Below, piece by piece: positions 31,101 to 37,692 of a stretch of 64,000 nucleotides of DNA. Under the pieces are notes generated by a model that was not told the origin of the DNA, did not search any database, and saw only the letters and a program-made list of their open reading frames with translations. The DNA lies in contig JACKFA010000002.1 of assembly GCA_020632715.1 (NCBI GenBank), positions 186,001 to 250,000 of the forward strand, in the 5' to 3' direction. Made by a program: the position numbers and the translations under genes. The number at the start of each line of letters is the position of its first letter. Positions within the stretch are counted from its first letter, which is position 1. The DNA comes from Deltaproteobacteria bacterium (GTDB taxonomy: Bacteria > Myxococcota_A > UBA9042 > PHBI01).

Positions 31101-32364
31101 GCGGCGCGCCGGCGGCCGGGCCCCAGGGCGCGCTGTTGGTGCCGCCGGCGACCGCGATGGTGTCCGGCGCGTCGAAGAACACGTCGTTGACGAGATCGTT
31201 GTCGTCGCCGGCGAGGTAGGTGCTCATGACGGGGGCGCCGCTCGCGCGGTCGAGGACGAGCAGGAAGCCGTCGCGCCGCGAGCGCTGCGTCGGCTCGGGG
31301 CCGAGGGCGGGAGCGGCCATGATCGGGGCGGTCACGGGGAAGTCGACCGAGACGGTGCGCCCGACGACCGCGAGCCGGTCGCCGGCGACCGCGATGGCGA
31401 CGCCCGCGTCCGCGCCGCCGGCGCCGACCGGGTGCGCCTGCCAGGTCTTGCAGTCGCTGTTCGGATCGGACGGGACGACGAGCTCGGCGCAGGTCGGCGG
31501 CAGCAGGTGGTCGCGCGTGCCCCCGAACCACGCGAGCCAGGCGAGCTCGCCGGCGCGCGTGAGGGCGAGGACGAAGGCGTCCTCGCTGCTGCTGCCCGCC
31601 TGCCGCCCGCCGCCCGTGACGTAGCTCGCGCCGTCCGGGGCGACGACGACGGCCGCGGCGGAGTCCTCGGCGCCGGTCGGGCCGAAGAGGCCGCCGACCG
31701 GGAGGACCGGGTCGACGAGGAGGGGGCGCGTCGGGTCCCAGGGGGCGAGGTCGAGGCCGACGACGCCGCCCTCGACGACCCAGGCCGCCGCGACCATCTC
31801 GCGCCCCAAGGGGCCGTCCTGCCAGGCGACCGGCGGGGCCTCGTCGAGCGGGCAGGGGGCGCCGTCGAAGGCGAGACCGCCCGCGGCGGTGACGCGCGGC
31901 GTGGCGCCGGTCACGGCGAAGCGGACGAGGGTGGGATCGGCGCCGGGCGCGACCAGGAGCTCCCGCTTCAGGCCGGCGGCGGTCGCGCTCAGCGTCATGT
32001 CCACGCCGGGGAAGGCGTCGCGCCAGGCGACGCGCGTGCGCCCGAGCCGCTCCTCGCGGGTCGCGCCCACGCTGACGCTGATCGGGACGCGGCCGTCGCC
32101 CTCGAGCGGGGCGCTCGCGCCGCCGCCGACGAGCGCGACGCGGACGACGGCGCCCGCCGCGTCGGCCCAGGTCGCGCCGCCGCGGTCGAGGCGGAGCGCG
32201 CAGCCGCGGTGCTGCGTCGCGAAGCCGTCGCCCTCCTCGGCGAAGGGCAGCGAGATGGCGCGGGCGTCGGCGGCGGGGCCGAGCACGGCGAGCGCGGCGA
32301 GGAGCGCGCAGGCGGGGCCGGGGGCGGGCCGGCGGCGGGTCGGGCGGGCGGGAGCGTGGATCAC
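19135..32364 (-). CDS. Giant secreted surface protein: DUF7948/SBBP propeller, DUF11 repeats, beta-helix, Cys-rich repeats, MYXO-CTERM
   Basis: 4,409 residues. The signal peptide ends near GPAADARA. Next is a DUF7948-like region (VAWRDAFPGVDMTLSATAAG) and SBBP/beta-propeller units (AVVVAPDGASYVTGGG, VVTYLGG). From about residue 730 to 2,100 come many DUF11-type immunoglobulin-like repeats (ANAGTVDARGVAVELD). A CSLREA-like start (GDGLCAQTGGGCTLRAALEE, about 2,180) opens a right-handed beta-helix region, followed by more Ig-like repeats. Near 4,000-4,260 are Cys-rich units (CDDGDACTVDACVAGVGCTH). An acidic Asp/Val/Glu repeat precedes a MYXO-CTERM tail (SSGCSGGGAPAGSL, helix, RARRRPA). GTG 32364 has GGAG upstream. 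It is an adhesin-like cell-surface protein by architecture; ligand and role are unknown. Confidence 0.85.
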   Translation of the reverse strand: MIHAPARPTRRRPAPGPACALLAALAVLGPAADARAISLPFAEEGDGFATQHRGCALRLDRGGATWADAAGAVVRVALVGGGASAPLEGDGRVPISVSVGATREERLGRTRVAWRDAFPGVDMTLSATAAGLKRELLVAPGADPTLVRFAVTGATPRVTAAGGLAFDGAPCPLDEAPPVAWQDGPLGREMVAAAWVVEGGVVGLDLAPWDPTRPLLVDPVLPVGGLFGPTGAEDSAAAVVVAPDGASYVTGGGRQAGSSSEDAFVLALTRAGELAWLAWFGGTRDHLLPPTCAELVVPSDPNSDCKTWQAHPVGAGGADAGVAIAVAGDRLAVVGRTVSVDFPVTAPIMAAPALGPEPTQRSRRDGFLLVLDRASGAPVMSTYLAGDDNDLVNDVFFDAPDTIAVAGGTNSAPWGPAAGAPPAAHRGLYAFAYTVKRAAGAPERWEAAPVYGAAPFVAVQPAGQSLFQRVVDVGGERWFLGANDLAPLRWRPAGPGRPAPVTDWLGATAGAELMDAHFIYRDAAGRAAVILVGTAAGALRGFDGQPCGNVVGAGCDDGTCKASDAYVLWMVGDHCATALHVGGSGPEVLFDSARARFDDRDLLVLAGRTGSGDLPVRAAAQPQAGQAVGAGVDGFLAVVDLKKGGASVVTYLGGAPSPLSDVLTSDDVLRGVAVSADREAVVVGETRTTFLDFARELGFHAPLNPVTERGQAVVARMPLEVADVSLTLAFAEPVVPTSQATTLSLTIANAGTVDARGVAVELDTGGLTFTANAACEPGTTPESLVCRPPGGVVAEGASAVLELGVTAPATEGIYFVNGVATAASYDPNHANERAGAQLRVGGIDFAPTVVIAPPSIATDSGGKRAVAPVDGAVHARVSVRNAATTATRARVTIASTTPLRATLPAGSPCQAASCGGASCLPLTCDTPSLSRASAEADGVVGVFAFSHRDPAQVDGGGVTARVTVTTTALDGLTDAFPGNDVDTLVIDLRRPDAVAAAGTADPKTVAWGKAAVAKLVATDLGPGHLAAMRFELTPTPFLPGALPATCQAAGSPVKITCTIARPPEAPEVGAVYLLDVPLVAPAANAGVAAGTFDLPFTVGDPAKDPTPRDNAGKVTIAIHTVDVRVAGPDPEPRLPTHKPIDLVWTVSNAADEDAHDVVVTRTFGHPKGVRVSRARALGSDCAVTPAATSSKVVCTLPTLAAHQSTPLETRLEALGRGSVSLEVTVATREANASRAVVLTSLTAVGPELRPTLALASPEVVRGKPTSVDFGVTSDEIGASPPTGSPLKLTIPLPVTVGASSGTAGTPTATDLPLGVPGDAAAGKTLGYALAFPGGPGGAFVGSVAVTPTRVGSTYVTLDAADPNDEDTANDRQRAFLTVHGADLSLGLGVPKTAERGARFTVAAAIDNAGPADAADPRLTLSFATADLAPVEPTASGCTIVRDPAKTELRCDRPALNGEVVIYPIELTALAAGDKVLSFALAQRGDPWEPKLDAKRTVSVTGPDVAVEQAGVTPRAVVTRGQDVEARFRVQNLSENAAASGVVVAVTHAAAGVGDCAAPLTDITLAADAPCTVAAGGASFRCDLAAREVATVKVAMRAACAGSQKTTLEATPKDPEADTTNNRAWATVAVEAPALAVAVTPAPISGPHEQALTGTITVSDAGGAGVGVGPGEAIKVEAPLPAPFELVSATPSSGSCSGSQSKVSCELGALPANGSATIAISARSTAGPAVRELKVTATPPGGDPATGRGTLRARGADLALTVVSAPSGKLTGERGEWVLRVDNLGTGAAESPAIAITEPSALIEAVTVDGVTSCAATTSGRVCRLPATVEAAGGSATVTFGARFRRAGDVLIPARVTSRYEPDEVPTNNAGNLETRVRGPNHAVGVAALPDLAAPGAPVTVQLTVQNVGDADAPATTASLALGARLAVQSLGAGCTASQGVARCPVAPLSVGDGVTFNFQIAGATPSANTLVAEIARVGDDTDASNDRDVATLVIQGPDSDGDGVPDAQEDQGPNGGDANGDGVPDGSQGNVTSVAIPKYGPFIAESAAGTLLQLTAATTSVPLPESVTGPIGTFTFKVFGVTPGGLTTIRFTFPSGVPAGSWWKLVGAQWSEFTWDGTTGARVVSPQVLELVIRDGGRGDEDGVANGVVVDPGAPTLLVLRVDDAGDGGDAAPGDGLCAQTGGGCTLRAALEEVNALGEARYVVLAFDAPATIAPGAAFPPATTPIVVDATGVAAGDGPGVTLSGASAGAVTSLLAFAVPGCGLAGVKLVDVAGDGLLVTAPGARVADSWLGRPYFSGFGSPPVHAALRGEGADRLRVTATWLGLTGDRARYGLDVSGADVVVEDVRVNLSPLDGERPMGNLPVGVQLRDAPRALLERLAIGGGQTGVRVTGDAAGAVLRDSVLGLGADGLCHAFTRDDPGPAATGRGPCLDQTYVGVSLDDAHGFTVGGLDPGDRNAFGNHATAIEIVGGSSGNRVLGNLIGLAADGTCQPAPDLGVATLYDGLCRLYTADGVLIADSPDNLVGLPGAGNTFGAAALRVTGAGATDTRVEGNWLGLFSDHVTPVLPGFTSLAAATVHVMGGASGTRIVDNTLSGVVVEGAATADTLLLDNRVGLLPSGLALPAPTGGFDTYWRTWPRGVIVRDGAPRTRVVGGVIASASAPCVVFEGAVDPGVEDALVGLTRDARAVTVCQDGGLLVQGGTTGAVARGNRFGACGVDASAELRRACARVGGTSVGGGARGTALTDNVFGLLGGPDAGTWGEVVAYPNPVVILEEAPATRLVGNTLLGGAPWAVYDRASFFGDYADPEDGAVLLGNRVGVDPDGARRGAPSGHGILAVGSYATIGGVGPGEGNVIVGAGGAGIAVGQVAGVVVRGDVLADNGGLGVSLGGGDCPLPNDPGDTDGGANGGQNHPRVGGYVADPPSAVATLGSRADTAYVIDVYAVAAPDPSGHGEADAWLGQASVTTDAAGDGAVTVALARALLPGERLTAIATGPDGSSELGPAARPDAVGVADLRLSLYAEPAATGAWGYVVVAVENAGPDAAPNATATLTAPAGVELGAILDIEGGSCAGDAASATCELGTLPSGAFWQVVYAVRSSVPGRYDLAVTADSDASDPASCDDVDSVGFTVGSVGYLLTGQLRDHQSQWPAGSAVPIDLTVHRWNFAGAIDGLTAAATVPGGAVVVGGTHPCAQDGATVTCALGTLAAGAPTLTATIELAFPSAGAYEVPVRVEAAGPNREGLALATVYPTILAAAPALSLALDGPPAAAPAGTTQAWTATVGNARATALDGVVLALDVPPGAVYRGADAACGFVDDAVLCLLDAVPASGERVVTVLLDAPPASGVVAACARRDVGAGPPDEACASASVAVSAVDRAVTTTTPLVAIERGALAPLVFRVASATGAAATTLAVTADGPLDDALAPDCARDGAALTCDVPALAPGGVAEVALELVPGAASTLRLTARLADPADANPDNDVADALLLVSAAGECGADDAVPLFVDGEGAALDADGFEPAGAAATPVAWALADASGALTTPALALPAGTKRVRVAWRDARALGDGDSAALELARGDGDWTALEALEPRDPTAPPWEETVVEVTPGDEGALSLRWVAEAAEPGAFALGAARVTACVPSGPARPLSVTASPAFAAAALDGEAATAFSVTSGVDLDDAALRIAVSDPDALLAAAVAGGWCALDDAGATCVLPPLTAGEAVAVVVSGASARDARVDLAARVLAPVTDPDAARAEAVWRFGEPAGERGALGWTVPALALAPGEAGAATLLVTGDGGGVFPGGLARVRGEPGLAVTSPDPRCAPVGFDLACAVALLGPGESAAIPVAVAGEADGAWVVVGSLDGALAGPEAPLAVTVAGDGALSVAFDPLVTAPEAREPALLTLVVTAEGGAVAGGRVSVAGAGASLRTLTSAGATCGAAAAEGVCELGPLAAGATAEIAVEVLTDDAGPAGIAARIERGPLGGHPTASLTWRALRDCDAHPCEGGGACVGATCDPVAGCVIEGRDGLACAVADACGAAGLCVAGVCEAAPAWGCDDGDPCTEDACDVGGACVHAASTGACALDCYSAAACVDGACVGSTPTDCDDGDACTVDACVAGVGCTHAPSSAPGCAACVPVCGTRECGADPVCGASCGACDAGEACVIGSCVPDPCPDLGEAGCCDGSLRVRCGAGGVVAEDCADPDGADSACGWDEAAGAATCGGAGEPPGPCPWAPECEDDDAACDDHDDCTADTCEDGRCVSVEIAGCRSPDGDDADVVESDADDADVVESDADDADVVESDADDADVVEPEPDVVEPEPDVVEPEPDVVEEVVEPDTAITSPDTDTGPGDTAAAPDTAPPADGTAADAASDAVAGADTGRQVTKTSRSSGCSGGGAPAGSLATLLLLALLALARARRRPA
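19409..19590 (-). repeat. In-gene tandem repeats encoding Asp/Val/Glu stalk
   Basis: Two adjacent repeat families inside the giant gene: three 21-base units at 19409-19471 (encoding EPDVVEP) and 30-base units at 19471-19500, 19501-19530, 19531-19560 plus a partial copy (encoding DADDADVVES). Near-identical copies suggest recent slippage or expansion. The stretch sits just before the MYXO-CTERM anchor. Confidence 0.85.
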
Positions 32365-32532
32365 CGGGAGCTCCAGGTGCGGCGCTCGGGGCCTCGCGCG
32401 GCGCGCGGCGGCCCCTGCGTCTTCGGGCAGGGGATCGCGCGGCGAGCGCGCGGGCGTCGCTCGCTCGACCCGTGACGGCCGCGTTCGGGCAAGCCCCGCG
32501 TCGTTTTTACCGACGCGCGGAGCGCGGACCGC

Positions 32533-33138
32533 TCAGGTCGGCCGCTCGCGCGCCCAGCGGAGCTCCTCGAGGGCCTCGTCGCGGAGGGCGGCCAGCGCGG
32601 CCCGGTGCGCGCGCGGTGCGTCGGCCTCGAGGGCGAGGTAGGCACCGTCGTCGAGGGTCTTCAGGAGCGCGACGACGTCGGCGACGTCCTGCCGGCGCCC
32701 GGCGTCGAGCTTGAGCCCCATGAGCGCCGGCAGCGCCGCGACGTCGCTGCCCTCGGCGACCGCCGGGACGTCGGCCACCGCGGGCACGGGCCTCCCCGAG
32801 CGCCCGGGGAGCACGTCGCCCGTGACGAGAAGGTCGACGAGCACCCCCGTCGCCTCGTGGCGGAGCCGCCGCGCGCCCTCGCGCCGGAACCCGTGCGCCG
32901 CGAGCCCCACGTCGAGCCGCGCGGCGTCCTCGGGGCCGAGCAGCACGTCGACGTCGACCGTCAGGCGCTCGTAGCCGTGGTGCACCACGGCGACCCCGCC
33001 CACGACCCGGTAGTCGGCGCCGACCGCCGCGAGCAGCGCGCGCGCGGCCGGGAGCGCCACGTCGACGGCGGGCAGGTCGGGTCGCACGGCGGTGGCGAAC
33101 CTCCGGAGGGTCGAGAGCGTCGCGGTCGTCGCGTCCAC
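32533..33138 (-). CDS. Nucleotidyltransferase-like protein (AbiEii-type fold)
   Basis: 201 residues. The segment YRVVGGVAVVHHGYERLTVD followed by VDVLLGPEDA matches the GG-x-A-x4-G-x-R-x-T-x-D-x-D pattern of minimal nucleotidyltransferases such as AbiEii. The Asp pair at about 63-65 would bind metal. The C-terminal helices (DVADVVALLKTLDDGAYLAL) also fit this group. AbiEii enzymes are toxins paired with AbiEi-type antitoxins, but no antitoxin-like gene is adjacent, so this may be a solitary housekeeping-type enzyme. The GTG start lies 6 bases after a TAGCTT box and has no ribosome-binding site. Confidence 0.65.
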   Translation of the reverse strand: MDATTATLSTLRRFATAVRPDLPAVDVALPAARALLAAVGADYRVVGGVAVVHHGYERLTVDVDVLLGPEDAARLDVGLAAHGFRREGARRLRHEATGVLVDLLVTGDVLPGRSGRPVPAVADVPAVAEGSDVAALPALMGLKLDAGRRQDVADVVALLKTLDDGAYLALEADAPRAHRAALAALRDEALEELRWARERPT

Positions 33139-33144
33139 GCCCCG

Positions 33145-33150
33145 AAGCTA
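33145..33150 (-). promoter_or_regulatory. -10-like box TAGCTT (minus strand)
   Basis: TAGCTT (complement of 33145-33150) ends 6 bases before the GTG at 33138. A -35 candidate TCGACC lies 17 bases further upstream. This fits the leaderless pattern seen elsewhere in the window. Confidence 0.4.
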
Positions 33151-33223
33151 CCGCGCGCCGCGCGACCGGTCGAGCGGCCGGCCCGCCTCGAATCCGCTCG
33201 AAGCCCTGACGCGCTACAGGCTC

Positions 33224-35503
33224 CTACTGCTTGATGAGCACCTTCTCGGGGCCGATGAACGCGTAGGTCCACCCCGTCGCCGCGAGGCGCGACCACACCG
33301 CGAGCAGCTTGTCGCCGTCGACCTCGATGGTCGCGTGACCGGTCGTCTGCTTCGCGAACGACGGCAGGAGCTCCGTGTGCCGGAACGCCGGCTGCTTGTA
33401 GTTCTCGACGTCCGTGAGCCCCTTCTGCGTCGAGCGGATGACGACCTTCCCCTCGGCGTCGATGAGGAACGCCTCCCCGTACCCGGAGAGCTCGTCGGGC
33501 TCGAGTAGCTCGTCGATGATGTAGCGGAACGCGAGATCGAGCGCGACCACGCCGAGCAGCGTGCCCGCGTCGTCGTGGAGCGCCATCGAGCACGTGAGCA
33601 GGAGCCCCATGCCGCTCTCGTCGGCCTCCGCCGCGCCCCACTGCGGCCCGGGCTTCGCCTTCGCCTGCTTGTACCAGAAGCGCTCGCGCGGGTCGTAGCC
33701 GTCCGGGTAGACGCCGAGCCCGGGGTAGCCGATGAGCACCCCCTCGGGGATGGCCGCGTAGGTGAAGACGAAGGGCACGCCCTTGTCGATGACGAGCGCG
33801 CGCTGCTCGGCGCGCGGCTTCGACAGCGCGTCCGGCCCCGCGCTCCGGAGGAGCGTCGTCACGAGCGCCGGCGTGAGCGACGACATCTGGTTCAGCTTCG
33901 GCTCGAGCGCGGCGATGTCGACGCCCGGCGCGGCCACGAAGTCGGGCTCGTCGAAGCTCACCTTCGACCCGTGGAACGCGCGCGACTCGGTGAGGTCCGG
34001 CGGCGCGCGCGACGCGTCGGCGAAGTCGTCCGGGAAGTAGCGCTTCACCGCCGGCGCGTCGGGCTGCAGGAGCAGGTACTCCGACACCACGGCGAGCCCG
34101 GTCAGGTGCGCCTCGTAGGCGTAGAAGCGCGAGTCCATCGCGTGCGCCTGCTCGTTCACGACCGAGGACAGCTCCACGAGCCGCTCCTCGCGCGCCTGCG
34201 CCGCCACCCGCTGCGCGTCCTCGCGCGCCTGCGCGGCCGCCTTCTCCTCGTGGAGCGCGACCGCGCCGCGCCACATCACGAGCGCCGCGACGAGGAAGAC
34301 CATCATCACGAGGCCGAGCACGAGGCCGAGCGTGAGCCCGCGGTGGCGGCTCACCCAGCGCTTGAGCTTCTGCGTGAACGTGTCCGGCGCGGCCAGCACC
34401 GGCTCGTCGCGCAGGTAGCGGGCGATGTCGTCGGCGAACGCCTCGACGCTCGGGTAGCGGTGCGCGGGGTCGAGGGCGGTCGCCGTCTCGATGATGCCGC
34501 GCAGCTCGCGCGGCACCTTGATCTTCGGGTTCACGTGCTCGAGCGCGCGCGTCTCGCCGCCCGCCGCCTTGATGACGACGTCGATGCTCGACTCGCCCTC
34601 GACCGCGCGGAGGCACGTCACGAGCTCCCACAGGATGAGCCCGAGGGAGTACTGGTCGCTCGCGGCCGTGAGGTCGTCCGTCTCGCCGCGCGCCTGCTCG
34701 GGCGAGAGGTAGTTCGGCGTGCCGACGACCATGCCGGCGCGCGTCTTCTCGGAGACGTCCCCCTCGGTGACGCGCTCGCGCGAGCCGATGGGGCGCGCGA
34801 TCCCCCAGTCCATCACGAGCACCTGGCCGAACGCGCCGACCATGATGTTCTCGGGCTTGAGGTCGCGGTGCAGGATCCCGCGCCGGTGCGCGTAGGCGAT
34901 GGCGTTGCAGACCGGCAGGAAGAGCTCGAGCCGGCGCTTGAGCGACATCTCCTTCGGCGGCCGCTGGCCGGCCTGATAGGTGTTGCGCAGGTCGCGGATG
35001 ATGTCCTTCAGCGTCTGCCCGCGCACGAGCTTCATCGTGTAGCGCAGGAAGCCGCCCTGGTCGTCGCGCTCGATGCTGTAGATCGGGACGATGTTCGGGT
35101 GGTCGAGCTGTGCCGTGATCTGCGCCTCGGCGTAGAAGCGCTGGAGGATGCTCGGCTTCTTCAGGTGGTTCGCGTCGATGCGCTTGACGGCGACCGTGCG
35201 CTCGAGGTCCGGGTCGCGCCCGATGTCGATCTCGCCCATCGCGCCGCGCGCGATCTCCGTGATGAGGCGGTGGCGCGGGGCGAGGCGGTCGACGCGCGGG
35301 TCGGGCGGGGCCGTGAGGGTGACCTCACCGAGCGTCAGGATGTCGCGCAGGGTCTCGGTCTTGATGACGCCCTGCTCGTGGAGCTGCGTCACGAAGGCGA
35401 CGACGTCGTCCCGGCCGGTGGAGCGGCGAAAGCGCTGGTAGGCGCGGTCGACGTCGTCGTGGCGCTCGGGGGGGAAGAACTCGCGCAGTTGCCTCAGAAG
35501 CAC
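33224..35503 (-). CDS. Transmembrane Ser/Thr protein kinase with extracytoplasmic Cache-like sensor
   Basis: 759 residues. A cytoplasmic N-terminal kinase spans about 80-375, with the Gly loop IARGAMGEIDIG, Lys107 (VAVKRID), HRDLKPEN (212-219) and GTPNYLSPEQA. The metal-binding DFG is replaced by DWG (232-234), a common variant in Pkn-type kinases. A juxtamembrane helix precedes one membrane segment (about 400-425, LGLVLGLVMMVFLVAALVMW) and a coiled, Ala/Arg/Glu-rich stretch. The C-terminal roughly 320 residues resemble a Cache/PAS-like sensor: YPDGYDPRERFWYKQA and GLLLTCSMALHDDAGTLLGV are typical. It probably senses a small ligand outside the membrane and signals through phosphorylation. GTG 35503 follows a TAGGTT box by 6 bases. 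Confidence 0.88.
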   Translation of the reverse strand: MLLRQLREFFPPERHDDVDRAYQRFRRSTGRDDVVAFVTQLHEQGVIKTETLRDILTLGEVTLTAPPDPRVDRLAPRHRLITEIARGAMGEIDIGRDPDLERTVAVKRIDANHLKKPSILQRFYAEAQITAQLDHPNIVPIYSIERDDQGGFLRYTMKLVRGQTLKDIIRDLRNTYQAGQRPPKEMSLKRRLELFLPVCNAIAYAHRRGILHRDLKPENIMVGAFGQVLVMDWGIARPIGSRERVTEGDVSEKTRAGMVVGTPNYLSPEQARGETDDLTAASDQYSLGLILWELVTCLRAVEGESSIDVVIKAAGGETRALEHVNPKIKVPRELRGIIETATALDPAHRYPSVEAFADDIARYLRDEPVLAAPDTFTQKLKRWVSRHRGLTLGLVLGLVMMVFLVAALVMWRGAVALHEEKAAAQAREDAQRVAAQAREERLVELSSVVNEQAHAMDSRFYAYEAHLTGLAVVSEYLLLQPDAPAVKRYFPDDFADASRAPPDLTESRAFHGSKVSFDEPDFVAAPGVDIAALEPKLNQMSSLTPALVTTLLRSAGPDALSKPRAEQRALVIDKGVPFVFTYAAIPEGVLIGYPGLGVYPDGYDPRERFWYKQAKAKPGPQWGAAEADESGMGLLLTCSMALHDDAGTLLGVVALDLAFRYIIDELLEPDELSGYGEAFLIDAEGKVVIRSTQKGLTDVENYKQPAFRHTELLPSFAKQTTGHATIEVDGDKLLAVWSRLAATGWTYAFIGPEKVLIKQ

Positions 35504-35509
35504 GGGTCG

Positions 35510-35515
35510 AACCTA
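35510..35515 (-). promoter_or_regulatory. -10-like box TAGGTT (minus strand)
   Basis: TAGGTT (complement of 35510-35515) ends 6 bases before the kinase GTG start at 35503. The -35 candidate TTTCGC is 17 bases further upstream and weak. Confidence 0.4.
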
Positions 35516-35725
35516 ACCGGTCTCGCGGCGGCGCGAAACCCCTGCCGCGACACGTTCTGTGACGCGGCGCGCGGCCGCTCGCCGGGCCGGTGCGAGCGGG
35601 CGACCCCGCAGGCGGATTGAGCGGCGCGCGCGTCCGTGCGACCGTCGGCCGCCCGACGTCGCGCAGGAGCCCGCTCGCGACGCGCTCGGAGCCAGCCCCT
35701 CCGCCTCGCCTCGCCCGGAGCCCCC

Positions 35726-36445
35726 ATGGATTGGGACGACTACCGCTTCGACCTCGGCCACGCCTTCGTGGACGGCATGCCGCCCGTCTTCGCGCTCGAG
35801 GTCGTCGGCCGCACCGTGCTCCTCTTCCTCTTCGCGCTCTTCCTCGTGCGGATGCTCGGGAAGCGCGCGCTGGGGCAGGTCTCGCCGTACGAGTTCGTCG
35901 TGCTCATCGCGATGGGCTCGGCGCTCGGCGACCCGATGTTCTACCCGAACGTCGCGCTCCTGCCGCCGATGATCACGATGGCCGTCATCGTGGGCATGCA
36001 GCGGCTCGTGTCGCGGATCTCCGAGCGGAGCGAGCGGGTCGAGCGCTTCGTCGAGGGGGAGAGCCGCGCCTGCGTGCGCGACGGCGAGGGCGTCCACGGC
36101 GCGCTCAGCCACGAGGTCGTCGCGTTCGACGAGCTCGCGATGATGCTCCGCCAGAAGGGCATCGAGAACCTCGCCGAGGTGCGGCTCGCCATCCTCGAGA
36201 CCTCGGGGCAGCTCTCGGTCTTCCCGTACCACGACGACGAGGCGCGCGACGGGCTCCCGCTCGAGGCGCTGCTCCGTGAGTCGACGCGGCCGCGGCTCCG
36301 CGCCGGCGAGCCCGTGACCCGCGCCGGGCGCTGGGCGTGCCTCGGCTGCGGCTGGCGCCGCGGCTACGAGGCGGGCGCGCGGCTCAAGCCGTGCGCGGTG
36401 TGCGCCGGAGAGCACGCGACGCCGACGGAGCCGGCGTCGTCGTAG
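35726..36445 (+). CDS. YetF/DUF421 membrane protein with C-terminal zinc ribbon
   Basis: 239 residues. Three N-terminal hydrophobic helices (LFLFALFLVRML, VVLIAMGSALGDPM, MITMAVIVGMQRLV) are followed by the small cytoplasmic DUF421 domain (VEGESRACVRDGEGVHGALS, MMLRQKGIENLAEVRLAILE). This is the YetF family layout; its function is not well established. The C-terminal CLGCGWRRGYEAGARLKPC plus AVC adds a zinc-ribbon-like Cys cluster not typical of the family. The ATG at 35726 has CGGAG upstream. It is divergent from the kinase gene. Confidence 0.8.
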   Translation: MDWDDYRFDLGHAFVDGMPPVFALEVVGRTVLLFLFALFLVRMLGKRALGQVSPYEFVVLIAMGSALGDPMFYPNVALLPPMITMAVIVGMQRLVSRISERSERVERFVEGESRACVRDGEGVHGALSHEVVAFDELAMMLRQKGIENLAEVRLAILETSGQLSVFPYHDDEARDGLPLEALLRESTRPRLRAGEPVTRAGRWACLGCGWRRGYEAGARLKPCAVCAGEHATPTEPASS

Positions 36446-36558
36446 CGTCGGGGCGCCCGCGGGCGCCTCGGGGGCGGGCGCGGGGGCTGTCTACCCGCTT
36501 TGCGCAGGTGTGGCGAAATTGCACACGGCACCGCCCGGAAGGTCCGGAATCCAGGGAC

Positions 36559-36587
36559 TTGCGCTGCGCCGGCCGTGGCACGATGCT
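36559..36587 (+). promoter_or_regulatory. Predicted promoter, TTGCGC-N17-GATGCT
   Basis: -35 TTGCGC (36559-36564), a 17-base spacer and -10 GATGCT (36582-36587), upstream of the three-gene cysteine-rich cluster. It places the transcript start near 36594. That argues against the ATGs at 36583 and 36592 and supports GTG 36637. Confidence 0.4.
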
Positions 36588-36636
36588 TGCGATGTCCCGC
36601 GCCACCCGATCGCCTTCCCTACCGGAGTCGCCACCC

Positions 36637-37692
36637 GTGACCGCTCGCCTTCGTCCCTACCTCGCCGCGCTGAGCGCCCTCGCCACCTTGTCGGTCCTCG
36701 CCCCGGCGGCCCTCGCCGACCCGATCCCGACGCCCGACGACGCGAGCGGCGGCGCCAACGCGGCCGACGCCTCCGGCGCGGCGCCCCAGGTGGACACGGC
36801 CATGCAGGCCGACACCGCGCCGTTCATGCCGTGCACGCAGGACAGCGAGTGCGAGGGCGGCTGGATCTGCTTCTTCAACGGCTGCTCGCCGCCGCAGGCC
36901 TGCAGCGGCGATCTCGACTGCTGGACCGACAACTGCGTCGACGGCACGTGCCGCGAGACGGCGTCGTGCGCGACCGACGCCGAGTGCCGCGAGACGCAGA
37001 TCTGCGCCTTCGGGAGCTGCCAGCACTGCGGCGAGGGCTGCTGCCGCACCGACGCCGACTGCGGCGCCGGCCTCCGCTGCGATCGCGGTGGGTTCGCGGC
37101 GGAGGACCCCGGCGGCGGCGCGGACGTCCCGGCGCCCGGGAGCCAGCCGGGCGTGTGCCGCGTCGACCCGGACCTCCCGGTCACGCCGGACTGCGCCTCG
37201 CTCTGCGACGCCATGGCGCCGTGCTCCGTCGCCGCGGCTACCCAGCAGGGCTTCGGCGTCGCCATCGAGACGTGGCTCTCCGCCTGCGAGACCGCGTGCA
37301 GCTACGTCGCCGGCACGGGCGACGCGGCCGCGACGCTCGTCGACCGCGCGGACACCTGCGTCGCGACCGAGACGACCTGCGCCGCGATGCAGGCGAGCTG
37401 CGGGAGCGAGGTCGCGGCCGTCCGCGTGCAGATGGAGCAGGCGGGGGCGGCCATCCTGCTCCCCGATACCATCCGCTTCGCGCCGCTCGCCTTCCCGGTC
37501 CCCGGCGGCGGCCCGTTCCCCGACACCTTCGACAGCGGCGACGCCTTCGGCGGCGACGTCGGCCCGGAGCCCGGCACGAGCGGCACCCAGGACGAGGGCT
37601 GCGCCGCCGGCGGGGGCGCGGGGGCGCTCGGGCTCCTCGCGGCGCTCGCGATGATGGTCCTGCTCGCCCGTCGCAGGGCGGGGGCGGCGTGA
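36637..37692 (+). CDS. Cys-rich secreted protein with MYXO-CTERM-like tail, paralog 1
   Basis: 351 residues from GTG 36637, which has GGAG upstream and opens directly into a signal peptide (LAALSALATLSVLAPAALA). ATG 36592 is an alternative but lies upstream of the predicted transcript start. A Cys-rich region follows with spaced pairs (CTQDSECEGGWICFFNGC, CATDAECRETQICAFGSC). Then comes a helical module with the spaced signature CASLCDAMAPCSV, WLSACETACSYV and CAAMQASCGSE. The tail GCAAGGGAGALGLLAALAMM plus RRRAG is MYXO-CTERM-like, predicting surface anchoring. It is first of three paralogs; the next gene's GTG overlaps its stop codon (GTGA). Confidence 0.75.
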   Translation: MTARLRPYLAALSALATLSVLAPAALADPIPTPDDASGGANAADASGAAPQVDTAMQADTAPFMPCTQDSECEGGWICFFNGCSPPQACSGDLDCWTDNCVDGTCRETASCATDAECRETQICAFGSCQHCGEGCCRTDADCGAGLRCDRGGFAAEDPGGGADVPAPGSQPGVCRVDPDLPVTPDCASLCDAMAPCSVAAATQQGFGVAIETWLSACETACSYVAGTGDAAATLVDRADTCVATETTCAAMQASCGSEVAAVRVQMEQAGAAILLPDTIRFAPLAFPVPGGGPFPDTFDSGDAFGGDVGPEPGTSGTQDEGCAAGGGAGALGLLAALAMMVLLARRRAGAA

